Source: Apoderus coryli
Lineage: Eukaryota; Arthropoda; Insecta; Coleoptera; Attelabidae
Assembly (NCBI GenBank): GCA_911728435.2
Contig: OU452201.1
Span: 14,446,001 to 14,510,000 of the forward strand
Direction: 5' to 3'
DNA: 64,000 bases
The translations under genes were made by a program, and so were the position numbers. Positions 13,101-23,913 of the stretch are shown in pieces. Under the pieces are notes generated by a model. That model saw only the letters and a program-made list of their open reading frames with translations, did not search any database and had not been told where the DNA came from. How positions within the stretch are numbered: position 1 is the stretch's first letter; every line of letters starts with the position of its first letter.

Positions 13101-16100
13101 AGTTAAAGTTAGAATTTTTAGATTTTTGGGACAATTTATAGAGAAAGTTTTGGAAAATTAAGTGGTAAAGAATATGTTGTCCAAATGTTGATTATCGTGC
13201 TGCAGGCACTCCTCTAACCGAAAACGGAAATTAGCCGCCTCGCGTCTGCACATCTCTCTGGAAATGGCGGCCATTTCGGTGCGGATGTTGTGCTTCAATT
13301 GCAGTAGGGCTTGTGGTTTGTTTCTATACACTTTCAGTTTAAGGTATCCCCATTAAAAATAATGAAGGGGTGCAAGATCGGAGCTTCAGTTCATGGTGCC
13401 TCGACGAGAGATCACTTTTTCTCCATTATTAACATTTTAGTAAAACATACTCGAAAAGGCCTATGTTTCGTATTCATTGACCCACAGATGAAGCACAAAC
13501 AGACAAACAACTATATCCATCATTAGCGATGGATATAGGTACTTAGTTCTGCGCTAACCGCAGATTGCATTTCAATAATTAATAAAATACTCGGAAAATT
13601 AAATGTACGCCATTCTGATTCTCTATTATCTTTTCGAGAATTATTGTTTTCGTTGTAGGTACGTTTCGTCTTTAAAAAGCTATATTATTCTTTTTCTGTA
13701 AATATATTCCACAGAATAAGTTAATATAAATATTTCGATTTCGAGCAGTTATTAAAAATATTCGTGATGTAAAGAAGTATTTTATGACAACACTCTAGAA
13801 ATATACAGTGAAAACGAAAATGGAACTTAGAATTAGAATAAAGACGTTATTTTCAAAATATCTGGTTATCCCAAATGGATAATATAATAATAGATATAAT
13901 TAAATTGCAAATATTTTATATTGTTTGAAACTATACTTATCGTAATAACGAAAGCAACGTTGTGGTATGAAAAAACTTCAAGTTTCATTTTAATTAAGTG
14001 TCATATACAGGCCTAAATTCGATAAAATTTGAATGGAAATTTTTTGAAAGAAACGTTCGCACATGTCGCTTTTGGTTTTAAGTTGCCCGTTCTTTGACGT
14101 AATAGAAAAGTCTATAGGGTCGATCGTGTTAAGTTTGTTAAAAACGCCTTAAATCGAGTAGAAATGGCTCCACACCTAACCTAAGCTACTTAAGCTAACC
14201 TAACCTGACCTAACCTTGACTAAACTACAGTAAACTAATATTGCTGACTGTTTAGCCGTCAAAGACGTTTCCAGGGAACACCGCGCGGAGGCAGTCAGCT
14301 ACATTCCCCTCCCCTTCAGTAAAGCTTCATCAGTGGACGCCCTTAGTGGGACGCTTTTTTCGCTTATTGCATGCAACTATAGCATTAACAATGTCATGGT
14401 TATAGGTAATTTAGCTTAGGCAAAGATTTATAAATCTTTGGCTTAAACAGGTTAGGTTAGGTAGGTTTGGTGTGGAGCCATTTTTACTTGATATAAGACG
14501 TTTTTAAGAAACTTAGTAATTTGACCTCTGCGGACCCTGAAGATCATATGGATCGACTTTAAATTACAAGTAGAGTCGAATGATATACGGGGTGTTTCAT
14601 AATATGTGAGACGCATTTACAGAGGTGATAAGGCATCTAAAAAAAAAACGAAAAAAGTTTCTATCTATAAACAAGTGTCCAGAACCCCTTTTTGTTCGAG
14701 ATACAGGGTGTCAAATATCTAAAAAAAATTTAATTTTTCAAATTTTTCTTCAAGATTTTGTAAATCAGTAGTAAATTGAATTGAATTAGTTTTTGACTAA
14801 TAATAATAATGTAAATATTAATAACAATTATTAGCTCACTTGTGGAAATAAAATACCTACTTGGGATTGTAAATGTAGTGATGGGAAATACAAATTTCTT
14901 ATTATTAATGTTCAGAATCGTTCCACGAAAAAGTTTACGGGGAATAAAAAGTATTCAACCCTTAAATGTGTCACCCTAGGTATTCATTAACATTAAATTA
15001 CTCTTAATATTGAGTTTTTGACGTGTACAAGCGAACCAAATTTCAATTGACGGATTTTCAAAATCTTGGGGAAAAATTTTAAAATTGAAAAAAAAAATTA
15101 GAACTTTGACACCCCGTATCGCGGACACATATTGGTTCGACATATGTTCATAGAAACTTTTTTCATTTTTTTAAGATGCCCTATCACCTCTGTAAGTAAT
15201 AATAATAATGCCTTTATTTATCTCGTACAAAATCAAAATAATAACGTTATATTACAATGAAGTGGCGAGATCTCGCTTTGGTACTCAACTAACCATTTAT
15301 AGTTACTCAATATAAAAAGCAAAAAATAAATTAATAACATTACCTTAGATATACGCAGGAGCACACACGTATTTAAAGAAGAGAAAATTTACAAGATATT
15401 AATATATTCATAATCTGTGGCTAATAGATAAATCATTTAAAACCATTTCCCTTAAAAAAATATATATATTCGCAATTCAATCACCCCCATCAATGACAAA
15501 CCTCCTGAAGATATTACAGAAGAGGAGTATTTAAGATCAGCAGGTATAGAATTATAAATTTTGGATGCATTGTAAGAAAAAGACCTTTGAAAAGTTGCAG
15601 TATTATGAAGCCCCTGTATAGTATTGCCCTCTAGCGATGGACCGCTAAAATAAATGTAAGCCAACATTTCCTTCAAATTTTTTCGAATATATGTGTGACT
15701 TTTGGTCCTTACTGTATCAATACTGCCATCATTATTTGATTTTATTTCATAAAAACGCATACGCACATCAATAATCAACGACAATAAAATTGAAAACCAC
15801 CGTCGAATGTACACTGCACACTTTTGATTTATGTTTGAAAATAAAAAAAAAAATTGTTGAATTTACTCTCTAGTAGTATCTACTTACTATTGTCGTTATG
15901 TTTTGTTATTTTATATAGAGAAATTTCGATAAAATATATTTGAATTGCAAATTTGTGACCTCAATTTTTTATTACTACTTCCTATAACTGGTTTTAGGTC
16001 TCATGAAGAAAAATACTATTATTTTACAATTTGCCGACGTTTCGCCCTTCTATTAGAACATCTTCAGGGCAATGAAATACGGTTTTTCTTTTGTCTAACA

Positions 16101-16631
16101 ATGTAAATAGGAACATTTACATACATATAAGGTAGAATTCAACGAATACTACAGTTATAGCAAATAATAAAATATATTTATGTTACGTTTATATTGTATT
16201 TAACCACTCACATAGACAGCGTCGGAACAAAAGGTAGTAAATTTCGCGTGGTAGTATATAAATTATTGCACAAAAACTGCAATTGTTTCGTATTACGACG
16301 TATCAATAATAACGTGGTATCATTATGCCAATCTAGCAATTTGCACTCATGACTGGTACTATATAACATGGAAATCAGAAAATGTTTTGTTACCTATTTA
16401 GTAGCACTCATAAATATTGACAATTTAAGCATTGACATATAATATTTAAAATTGCTCTAACAAACTCTAGGTTTGGTCCTAAAGCTGAATACGGTCCCAC
16501 ACATACCACACAGTTCATTCTTCAATGATGATCTTTTCTGGGATATCCCAACAAGTGCTGCAGTTGATAACAAAAACCACTCACAAGAACTGACACACTA
16601 TGATAATGCCAATTTTACTGCCGAGCCTTAA
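4195..16631 (+). CDS. Rh50: Rh-type ammonium transporter (Rh50-like), complete, 8 exons
   Basis: This encodes a membrane channel of the Amt/MEP/Rh family that conducts NH3/ammonium (possibly CO2) across the plasma membrane. My model joins 4195-4423, 5911-6097, 6942-7092, 7627-7780, 9017-9318, 11160-11336, 11905-12025 and 16471-16631. All introns are GT-AG, phases are consistent, and the product is 493 aa, near the usual 450-490. Family signatures are [18 protein letters not shown] after exon 1, [10 protein letters not shown] (channel His at about 200), [13 protein letters not shown], then VHNLHGLPA (His at 357 and 360). The twin pore histidines are therefore present. The N-terminal membrane helix ends in an ADASNPRN loop, and the C-terminal ~50 residues are hydrophilic and cytosolic. 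Exon 1 carries a stop codon just past its donor, so frame-based gene finding would truncate it. The start at 4195 follows an in-frame stop. Exon 6 uses a weaker GTGTGT donor. Confidence 0.93.
5115..5455. repeat. Foldback element with near-perfect ~150-bp inverted arms
   Basis: The left arm (5118-5283) and right arm (5296-5447) are nearly perfect reverse complements around a 12-base spacer, inside Rh intron 1. The right arm is 14 bases shorter because it lacks a block containing GAAA of a hammerhead ribozyme motif that the left arm retains. ATTATTATTT occurs at both edges (5115-5124 and 5446-5455) and could be a target-site duplication, though it is low-complexity. There is no coding potential; the short frame here is an artefact. 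Confidence 0.88.
5187..5232 (-). ncRNA. Hammerhead-like self-cleaving ribozyme motif (H1)
   Basis: Read on the minus strand, stem I is GCCA (5228-5225) pairing with UGGC (5193-5190). The core CUGAUGA (5224-5218) is followed by stem II GGAC/GUCC with a five-base loop, then GAAAC, then a minimal C-AU-G stem III and a GUC cleavage triplet ending at 5194. Outer UUA/UAA pairs extend stem I past an internal loop. The layout matches the minimal hammerheads known from Penelope-like elements and retrozymes. It has not been tested for activity. Confidence 0.75.
8513..8632 (+). pseudogene. Decayed mariner-like transposase fragment
   Basis: The translated fragment reads like the second catalytic region of mariner-type transposases: [12 protein letters not shown], then [10 protein letters not shown], compared with the family pattern QDGAPxHY...FPxRWIGR. 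An in-frame TAA separates the two pieces and the flanking sequence has lost the frame. It lies in Rh intron 4 and is inactive. Confidence 0.5.
12473..12877 (-). other. Unidentified 134-codon open frame in Rh intron 7
   Basis: An uninterrupted ATG-to-stop frame of 134 codons lies antisense inside the last Rh intron. It is rich in Lys, Arg, Phe and Ile with several Cys and His, and has no signal peptide or motif that I recognise. At this AT content a frame of this length is unusual but can arise by chance. It could also be an old transposon remnant. No function is proposed. Confidence 0.2.
13158..13380 (-). pseudogene. C-terminal remnant of a mariner-like transposase
   Basis: On the minus strand, residues read TPSLFLMG, then after a one-base frameshift [20 protein letters not shown] and on to [17 protein letters not shown], ending at a TAA (13160-13158). 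This is the usual C-terminus of DUF4817-associated mariner-like transposases (DLTPLDFFLWGYLK...). Only the last ~75 residues remain. It lies within the last Rh intron. Confidence 0.6.
14131..14514. repeat. Inverted-repeat element with telomere-like AACCT repeats
   Basis: The left arm starts 'aagtttgttaaaaacgcctt' and includes 'ggctccacacctaacct'. It is mirrored on the right by 'aggtttggtgtggagcc' and 'gacgtttttaagaaactta'. The inner arms carry degenerate CCTAA/AACCT tracts, facing (T)TAGG tracts on the other side. The size (~384 bp) and shape fit a small non-autonomous DNA element. The resemblance to the insect TTAGG telomere repeat may be coincidental. Confidence 0.6.
14618..15194. repeat. 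MITE-like element with imperfect inverted ends
   Basis: The ends 'tacagaggtgataaggcatc' (left) and 'gatgccctatcacctctgta' (right) are inverted repeats. Pairing continues inward through a run of A/T, 'gaaaaaagtttctat', and a GACACCC/GGGTGTC-type block. The interior has no coding frame. It lies in Rh intron 7, next to a LINE fragment. Confidence 0.6.
15197..15834 (-). mobile_element. 5'-truncated LINE, 3' end only
   Basis: A minus-strand frame at 15814-15452 ends in a region typical of the LINE ORF2 C-terminus: [20 protein letters not shown] followed by ADLK. The plus-strand sequence 'aataataataatgcctttat' at its low-coordinate side is the reverse of a TAA-repeat tail with an AATAAA-like signal. 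It is a dead-on-arrival copy in Rh intron 7. Confidence 0.7.
16028..16074 (-). ncRNA. Hammerhead-like ribozyme motif (H2)
   Basis: On the minus strand, stem I is UUGCC pairing with GGCAA (five perfect pairs). The core is CUGAAGA, where position 7 is free in hammerheads. Stem II is GUUCU/AGGGC with wobble pairs, then GAAAC and a GUC triplet, with predicted cleavage between 16036 and 16035. The stem III bases read ACGU, which is self-complementary, so folding may need a dimer, as known for minimal hammerheads. It lies in the last Rh intron. Confidence 0.6.
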
Positions 16632-16659
16632 TTATTTGTATTTTAGAAATTATTAATTT

Positions 16660-16665
16660 AATAAA
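16660..16665 (+). promoter_or_regulatory. Rh polyadenylation signal AATAAA
   Basis: A canonical AATAAA lies 28 bases after the Rh stop codon and is the likely 3' end signal. It leaves about 650 bases to the stop of the opposing secreted-protein gene. Confidence 0.6.
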
Positions 16666-17301
16666 TTTAACATTATTTATTGTTGTAGTAATATATATTC
16701 TTTATAAATATATTTTGTATATATATACAATGATTGCACAATTGTCCAGCAAATATTTACAATAAAAGTTTAATAAACATTACACACTTAATGACAAATT
16801 ATGTAAGAAAAATTCCTGTTCATTTAAAATATCAGAAATTTACTAAAGCATTAGCTTTTCAATTTGCTACACACACAGTGAGCTCCCTAATGAAGAAGTT
16901 TCCTTTTCAAACATTTCATTTGTTAAATAAAAGTTTAAACTAAATGGGATTTAATTCAAATACGTATTTATTTTTACCCCGACTAAGCTGATGATAGTTC
17001 TTAATGAATGACATATTTTAAAAGGTCACTAAATTAGTTGTTGCTCGAGTAAACTATGATCTAATATGTTAGACACACTTTAAAAATACTATTACTACAA
17101 AGCTAGTGTTGAACATGTTTGTGTGAAACCTGTTGTGTAAATAATTATAATTGAATTTAATACGGTAATTAAAAAATTCTAATAAAAATTTGAATAGTGG
17201 CTCCATGAGAATAATTTCATTTATGATAATCCTATTACCTATTCCATTCCTTAAATAGTCATACTAAATCTTATTAATATCACAACCTTTTTAAGACAAT
17301 G

Positions 17302-17307
17302 TTTATT
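17302..17307 (-). promoter_or_regulatory. Polyadenylation signal of the secreted-protein gene
   Basis: On the minus strand AATAAA begins just four bases after the TAG stop (17313-17311). This implies an extremely short 3' UTR. Confidence 0.5.
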
Positions 17308-17310
17308 ACA

Positions 17311-19350
17311 CTACAAATATTTTGAAACCTCCTTACTAGCATTTTTCTTAAATTCGATGTAGTTTTGATCAGATTGCTGAAAAAAAATCATGATTTTTAC
17401 AGAATGAGCTTAAATCTGTTTTAATTAATTACCTGGAGAGCATCTTTGAGTTCAATATTATATAGTCTGATTAGTCCTTTAACGTTTCTTTGAATAATCT
17501 TATTTAGTTCGGCCCTGGTTATCTTGTAAGCTTCAGTTGTTGTGCTTGCATTTGGATCATTACTTATTGTGGTCGGTTTCGTCACCTAAAATGATAGTCT
17601 AGTTGTTTAAAGCTCTTTAAGCAAGGTATAGGATACGAATGTAAATCATTGAACAAACGAAACAGCACCTAAAATATCGTTCAAAAACATGAATGTGTAT
17701 AGAACATCTCTCGACTCATTATTAATTTAAAAAAAATAGTTTTTATATAGAGGGCTACAATTTAGCTAACAAGAACTAGGTACCCCTAACTTAAATGAGT
17801 TTTACTCAAATATGTGGATACCTTTATGTCATAAGTTAAACTAACATAAAATATAAAATCTACATAATTTGCTTTGCTTACCGGTTGATTATCAGGTGCA
17901 ATATTCTCATTTATCATTTTACTGACTGAATTAATCGTATGTCTGGTTTCATTATATTGCTGAAATATAAGGAGTGTTATATTCCATTTAATAAATTTGA
18001 TTTAAAACAAAGTTTACAATAATACCACATGAACTACATAAGTATTATTAAAAAGTTTTAAATACAACTTACTTCGTAAATAACTTGGAATAAAGTTTTA
18101 AAGAATCCCGGTTTTCTTGTTGCACGCCTAGATCGTTGCCAAGCGGTTTGTGATTCCTACAAAAGTTTGACATTCAAAAATATTTGTTTTATAATTAAAC
18201 AGAAAGAAATAGGTGCTGATAACAGAGGGGCCGATTGTCCCCGTTGCCTTTGTTATAATTTCCATTCTGTATGTAGTATAGCATTTTCAAAAGTGCTCTA
18301 TTTTTTGTTATTGGTGGTAGGACAGTATATTTTTTTAGACATGGTGTGGTCTTGTTAAGGGCACAGGATATGTATTTATATAAAAATTTATTCTATGAAA
18401 AATAAGGAAATATACCAATGGAAATAATATACTTTCATCTAAGTGATATAGTTTGCAGTGCAATACATGGTATTTGATATATAAAAATTTATCCCTGCTA
18501 AATATTGGCACTATACGCTGTGTCCAATAAGATAAGAATGGGATACCATTGGAATCTTGGCAACGGTAGGAGTTACAATGTCGGTTATATTAGAGAAAAG
18601 TTGTACAATTTAAGCACTTTTTAAATGATGTTTTCAAAAGTAAATTAACTTTAGCCGTTTTTGAGCATTTTTGAAAAAACTATTGCGATTTTAGTTTTTA
18701 TTTATTTCAGACATGATTTTTACAGAAATAAAAAAATGAAAAGCACTTCCTCATTGTTGCTTTTTCAGGAGAAAAAGATAGCGTTTACAAATTGTCACTA
18801 CGAAGTTTCAGTTTTGAGAAACCATTATCAACTTTGTTTTTTTGCTCAGTATATTGCTACCAAACCTATATGGCCACAAGTTCACCATTGGTTATATTCT
18901 AGATTTAGCTATGCGTGCATTCAAGGAACATTTCTAAACATATGAGAGTAATTCAACAGTTCTCCTTAAATAATTTATTTAGTTATTTTTAATAATTTTC
19001 TTTCTTCTTCTCACTTGCGATTTGTGCGCATTATTAATATTCTGTTTTGATGAACATATTAAATGACATAATCATGGGATATTTTCTATATAATATAACA
19101 TTTTTATAAAAAACAAGAAAACCAATCAAACGAAAAATGTGATATTTTGCTAATAATTGTTTAGCTAAGACAAATAGGTACATACCTAATTAAGTAGTAG
19201 GATAGTTAACAAAACAAAAAATATTACCTTAGAATTAATCCCCTCGTTGCTTTTAGCCTCCGAATGATGAATATTTTGAATAATGACTGCCACACATAGC
19301 AAAATCGAAAACAAAAGAATTGATTTTCTTAGAACTGGTTGGTTAGACAT
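17311..19350 (-). CDS. Predicted secreted protein, 167 aa, 5 exons, unknown function
   Basis: I built this gene from splice sites; no single frame reveals it. Exons (5' to 3') are 19350-19228, 18156-18073, 17959-17882, 17585-17433 and 17376-17311. All four introns are GT-AG and phase 0, giving 41+28+26+51+21 residues. The N-terminus has a signal peptide: basic MSNQPVLRK, a hydrophobic run SILLFSILLCVAVIIQ, then a likely cleavage near SEA. The mature part is basic, with a dibasic RSRR at about residues 49-52 that a furin-like protease could cut, plus Thr/Ser-rich and amphipathic stretches and several N-glycosylation sequons. A possible acceptor (ttacag) sits just before the ATG, so a 5' UTR exon may exist upstream. 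The big TIR element begins only 86 bases upstream. I recognise no named family. Confidence 0.72.
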
Positions 19351-19560
19351 TTTCTGTAACAAGCAAACAATTAAGAATATAAAGTTTGTGGAGGTCCTTA
19401 GCGGATATCGGAAACCGTAACCCCTATAGAGAAATACCCTGTTGAAAATGCCAGATAGAACCATATAAAAAAAAATTTAATATGGATTAATACGGTTCAT
19501 AGTGTGTATTTGAAACAGCAATTCCAAATTAAAAACATATTTGAAATAATTAGTATGAAT

Positions 19561-21460
19561 CAGGATTGCCCACTAGAACCTGTTTACATCTAGAACGGAT
19601 TTAATATGGTTTTATAAGCAAATCCAAATGCAAAAGCTATTGGGATTAATTTGTAGTTATCAGTTTCTATCAGGATTGCCCAATAGAACCTGTTTACATT
19701 TAGAACGGATTTAATATGGTTTTATAAGCAAATCCAAATGCAAAAGCTATTGGGATTAATTTGTAGTTATCAGTTTCTATCAGGATTGCCCAATAGAACC
19801 TGTTTACATTTAGAACGGATTTAATATGGTTTTATAAGCAAATCCAAATGCAAAAGCTATTGGGATTAATTTGTAGTTATCAGTTTCTATCAGGATTGCC
19901 CAATAGAACCTATTTACATTTAGAACGGATTTAATATGGTTTTATAAGCAAATCCAAATGCAAAAGCTATTGGGATTAATTTGTATTTATCAGATTCTAT
20001 CAGGATTGCCCAATAGAACCTGTTTACATTTAGAACGGATTTAATATGGTTTTATAAGCAAATCCAAATGCAAAAGCTATTGGGATTAATTTGTAGTTAT
20101 CAGTTTCTATCAGGATTGCCCACTAGAACCTGTTTACATTTAGAACGTTTTAATATGGTTTTATAAGCAAATCCAAATGCAAAAGCTATAGGGATTAATT
20201 TGTATTTATCAGATTCTATCAGGATTGCCCAATAGAACCTGTTTACATTTAGAACGGATTTAATATGGTTTTATAAGCAAATCCAAATGCAAAAGCTATT
20301 GGGATTAATTTGTATTTATCAGATTCTATCAGGATTGCCCAATAGAACCTGTTTACATTTAGAACGGATTTAATATGGTTTTATAAGCAAATCCAAATAC
20401 AAAAGCCATTGGGATTAAGTTGTAGTTATCAGTTTCTATCAGGATTGCCCAATAGAACCTGTTTACATTTAGAACGTTTTAATATGGTTTTATAAGCAAA
20501 TCCAAATGCAAAAGCTATAGGGATTAATTTGTATTTATCAGATTCTATCAGGATTGCCCAATAGAACCTGTTTACATTTAGAACGTATTTAATATGGTTT
20601 TATAAGCAAATCCAAAAGCTATTGGGATTAATTTGTATTTATCAGTTTCTATCAGGATTGCCCAATAGAACCTGTTTACATTTAGAACGGATTTAATATG
20701 GTTTTATAAGCAAATCCAAATGCAAAAGCTATTGGGATTAATTTGTAGTTATCAGTTTCTATCAGGATTGCCCACTAGAACCTGTTTACATTTAGAACGT
20801 TTTAATATGGTTTTATAAGCAAATCCAAATGCAACAGCTATAGGGATTAATTTGTATTTATCAGATTCTATCAGGATTGCCCAATAGAACCTGTTTACAT
20901 TTAGAACGGATTTAATATGGTTTTATAAGCAAATCCAAATGCAAAAGCTATTGGGATTAATTTGTATTTATCAGATTCTATCAGGATTGCCCAATAGAAC
21001 CTGTTTACATTTAGAACGGATTTAATATGGTTTTATAAGCAAATCCAAATACAAAAGCCATTGGGATTAAGTTGTAGTTATCAGTTTCTATCAGGATTGC
21101 CCAATAGAACCTGTTTACATTTAGAACGGATTTAATATGGTTTTATAAGCAAATCCAAAAGCTATTGGGATTAATTTGTATTTATCAGATTCTAGCAGGA
21201 TTGCCAAATAAAACCTGTTTACATTTAGAACGGATTTAATATGGTTTTATAAGCAAATCCAAATGCAAAAGCTATTGGGATTAATTTGTAGTTATCAGTT
21301 TCTATCAGGATTGCCCAATAGAACCTGTTTACATTTAGAACGAATTTAATATGGTTTTATAAGCAAATCCAAATGCAAAAGCTATTGGGATTCATTTGTA
21401 GTTATCAGATTCAATCAGGATTGCCCACTAGAACCTGTTTAAATCTAGAACGGATTTAAA
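19561..21460. repeat. 110-bp tandem satellite, ~17.4 copies
   Basis: Units start with 'caggattgccc' at 19561, 19671, 19781, 19891, 20001, 20111, 20220, 20330, 20440, 20549, 20653, 20763, 20872, 20982, 21092, 21196, 21306 and 21416. Most are 110 bp, with variants of 109 and 104. Each carries 'tttaatatggttttataagc', or a close variant. Subtypes recur: 'cccactagaacc' with 'ctatagggatt' at 20111 and 20763, and 'acaaaagccattgggattaag' at 20330 and 20982. These 652-bp spacings point to higher-order duplication. The array is non-coding and sits about 120 bp inside the left TIR. Confidence 0.95.
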
Positions 21461-22747
21461 TGTAAATCCCTGTATATTATTATAAATAAATTATAACTCT
21501 TCAATTTTGTTGAAAAACGTTAAGGTCTATAGTATTATAGAATTACTTACCTCTTCGTCGAATTAATTTTCATTTATTATTATTATTTTTTATATATGTC
21601 TAGAATTATTGTTTTAAAAAACCATAACTTTGGGATTTGTGGAAGCAAAAAACAGTCTGCACTCGGTTACATGTACTTTTTTTCTATTTTAAAATTACAT
21701 GTCAATATTTATCTCAATGTTCACCTAAAACAAAATATAAAATATTAATAATACTTAATCGATGAGTAGAAACCAACCCAAAGATATCAAAATCATAATT
21801 CAATTATGTTTTATTTAGAACATATTAATAGTTCTTTGAGCTAACATATATTTTTTGTCATACATATATTATGTAAAATGATGAATACTAAATTTTTACG
21901 CGAAATTAATAATCATAATATACCTAATTATTTAATTTATATCAGGCAAGTGTCTAGTCTTTTAAAATCACCACACTGGCGTAGGCGTAAAGAAGTTTAA
22001 AGACGTCTTGTCTTGGGTTTCAATAATAATCTGATTATGGAAATGTTTTAGAAGATATATATTGTGAACTAAATAAGTAGCTATTAAAGTTTTAGGGCTC
22101 CATAATATATTGCGCGGCTAAGTTTAATGAAAATTATTTTTGGAATGTTATCATAAATAAGTGTTTTAGGTCATTTTATACGTAAATAAGTACTTGTTGA
22201 ACCAAATTTGGTAAACCATACTACTGAACATTTCTAAGTTCTGAACTTTTGGCAAAATAAAAAAAAACATAACTACCTAAAAATCTTACTGGGCTTGCCT
22301 GAAGACAGCAGATACACCACATAGCCACATAGTAAACTTGGTCTACATACGCGATATAAAATGAGTGCCTTAGAGAATCCCGTGAAAAGTGTATAAAACG
22401 GATAAAAAGTAAACCCAATATTTTTGTCGACTATAAAATACTAATAAAAAAAAAAGATGTTAGGACTTTTTTTATAGAAAAAATTATAACATAAAATTGT
22501 TATTGAATAATACTAACTTTCCGTTCCTCATGTCTTATTGTCTAAAATATCTTCACTCTCTACGTTTATTTCTTCAGAGGTTTCCGTATTCTCTTTGAAT
22601 TATTTTTCATCCCATCTAAAAAAAATTTCAAGTCCATGACTAACTTTTTGTGGAAAAGTTAGACATTGGAATATTAAAATATCAGTTATGAAAATACTGT
22701 TAAGCAGTTCATTACATAAACAATCCTTTTATTTAATTGGTACTTAC

Positions 22748-22876
22748 CACAGCTCTGCCGGGGCGCCCTATTAATATCGGATACCTTTATCCCAATCCAG
22801 GTATTTACTTTTGATAACTGGGTACGCATGGCGAATTCATCAGTCCCTTTTTTAATTAAATAAAATGTTGTAATAT
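22748..22876 (-). other. Possible exon, 43 codons, unidentified
   Basis: This is a minus-strand open stretch between an acceptor-like 'ttgcattttcag' and a strong donor 'gtaagt'. It is 129 bases long (a multiple of three) and in phase 1, the phase used by most DUF4806 gene introns nearby. The encoded residues include KKGTDEFAMRTQ and VNTWIGIKVSDINRAP. I cannot join it to either ORF or identify it. It could be a relic exon of the transposon or chance. Confidence 0.22.
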
Positions 22877-23049
22877 CTGAAAATGCAAAACGAATCAGTT
22901 CCATGTATTGGCTTCAGATATGCCATCTAAATATGCCCAAACAGAAATAAAATTTGAATAAATAGGCCATTCTTACAGCGAGCGGTGTACAATTTTAATA
23001 GCAAAGTAAAAAACAAATGTCACCACAAATATGTTTTATATTAACGCCT

Positions 23050-23096
23050 TTATAGAGACACGTTTCGAGAGTATAATACACTCATCATTGGCCTGC
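23050..23096 (-). ncRNA. Degenerate hammerhead-like motif (H3)
   Basis: On the minus strand the core reads AUGAUGA in place of CUGAUGA. It is followed by a stem II-like GAGU/ACUC, then CGAAAC and a GUGUC triplet. Stem I does not pair well. I read it as a mutated copy of the same ribozyme family. It lies inside the large TIR element, so a small element probably inserted there. Confidence 0.4.
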
Positions 23097-23651
23097 AGCA
23101 ACCTAATGCTGGAAAACCTAACAATTAAACATTCACATTTCAATGCAGAACCTGTACTGGGGAGCATTTCAGAGTTTAAATGGTAAAACGTAAGTATTTA
23201 CAATACAAACATTGTAATGTCCTCGGACAGGGTTCTTGTTAATTTTCCAGACTGAATAAAAGATATTATAATTAGGTGGATGAGACAGAAATGTACTTGA
23301 AGATTAATATTGAAATATAGAAAGAACAACAAATAAGTCCACAAACAAAACCTTAAATTGCAAACGTATAAGAATCATAGAACGGCAGACTTCTTATCGC
23401 ACTGAATACAAAATTTGTTTAAAAACATTGCAAATAATAATAAATTAAATTATTGGTGTGGAAATAAAATAAACTTCCTGAATTGGTTTTTTTAACTTTG
23501 TGTCATAAGGAAAATCTGCCTCATGATCATAATGAAACCTATAAAACGGTAGCAAGTGAGAACCCAAAAGTTCTATTTTAGTCATGATATCAATGATACT
23601 TGAACGTTCAAAATTATACGGTTTTCAAAATACCAAAGCTACCTTCTAAGG

Positions 23652-23691
23652 AGAAACTGTGTTCTTGGTAAGGACCAAGAACACAGTTTCT
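23652..23691. repeat. Perfect 18-bp hairpin
   Basis: The arms 'agaaactgtgttcttggt' and 'accaagaacacagtttct' are exact inverted repeats separated by a 4-base loop. It lies about 80 bases downstream of the small ORF that follows the transposase-like frame. It could be the relic of a snapback insertion or a 3'-end structure. Confidence 0.8.
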
Positions 23692-23769
23692 ACAAAAATA
23701 GCAAGCAAACATTTTATAAACTACTAAGTACTAGATGGATAAAGCTAAATAATATGATTTCACTCTTAC

Positions 23770-23913
23770 TTAGTTTTGAAACAACGTCGAAGACATTTTT
23801 TGCAACCATTGAACATTTAATAACTCATTTGTTGCTTTCAGTTGTTCCCTCAAATTATTTAGTCTCATTGGCTTTCGTGAATTTTCTTTCAGAATTTCCT
23901 CTGGGTTTAACAT
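23770..23913 (-). other. Small ORF overlapping the transposase stop
   Basis: This is a 47-codon minus-strand frame starting with MLNPEEILKE and ending LQKMSSTLFQN. Its ATG overlaps the terminal codons of the transposase-like ORF (ATGTTAA). It is predicted helical and charged. It may be the displaced C-terminal piece of the same protein, split by a frameshift or internal deletion, since the upstream ORF stops abruptly at a normally internal motif. Confidence 0.3.

Larger units (their letters stand above)
16632..17310. other. Short convergent intergenic gap
   Basis: This stretch separates two tail-to-tail genes. It holds the Rh 3' UTR with its AATAAA, and the 3' side of the secreted-protein gene. 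A 69-codon plus-strand frame at 16734-16943 shows no recognisable features and I take it as chance. Confidence 0.5.

Noticed and set aside
14310..14335. 'cttcatcagtgg', resembling a hammerhead core on the minus strand (CUGAUGA)
   Set aside because: No GAAA follows at the right distance and the stems do not form.
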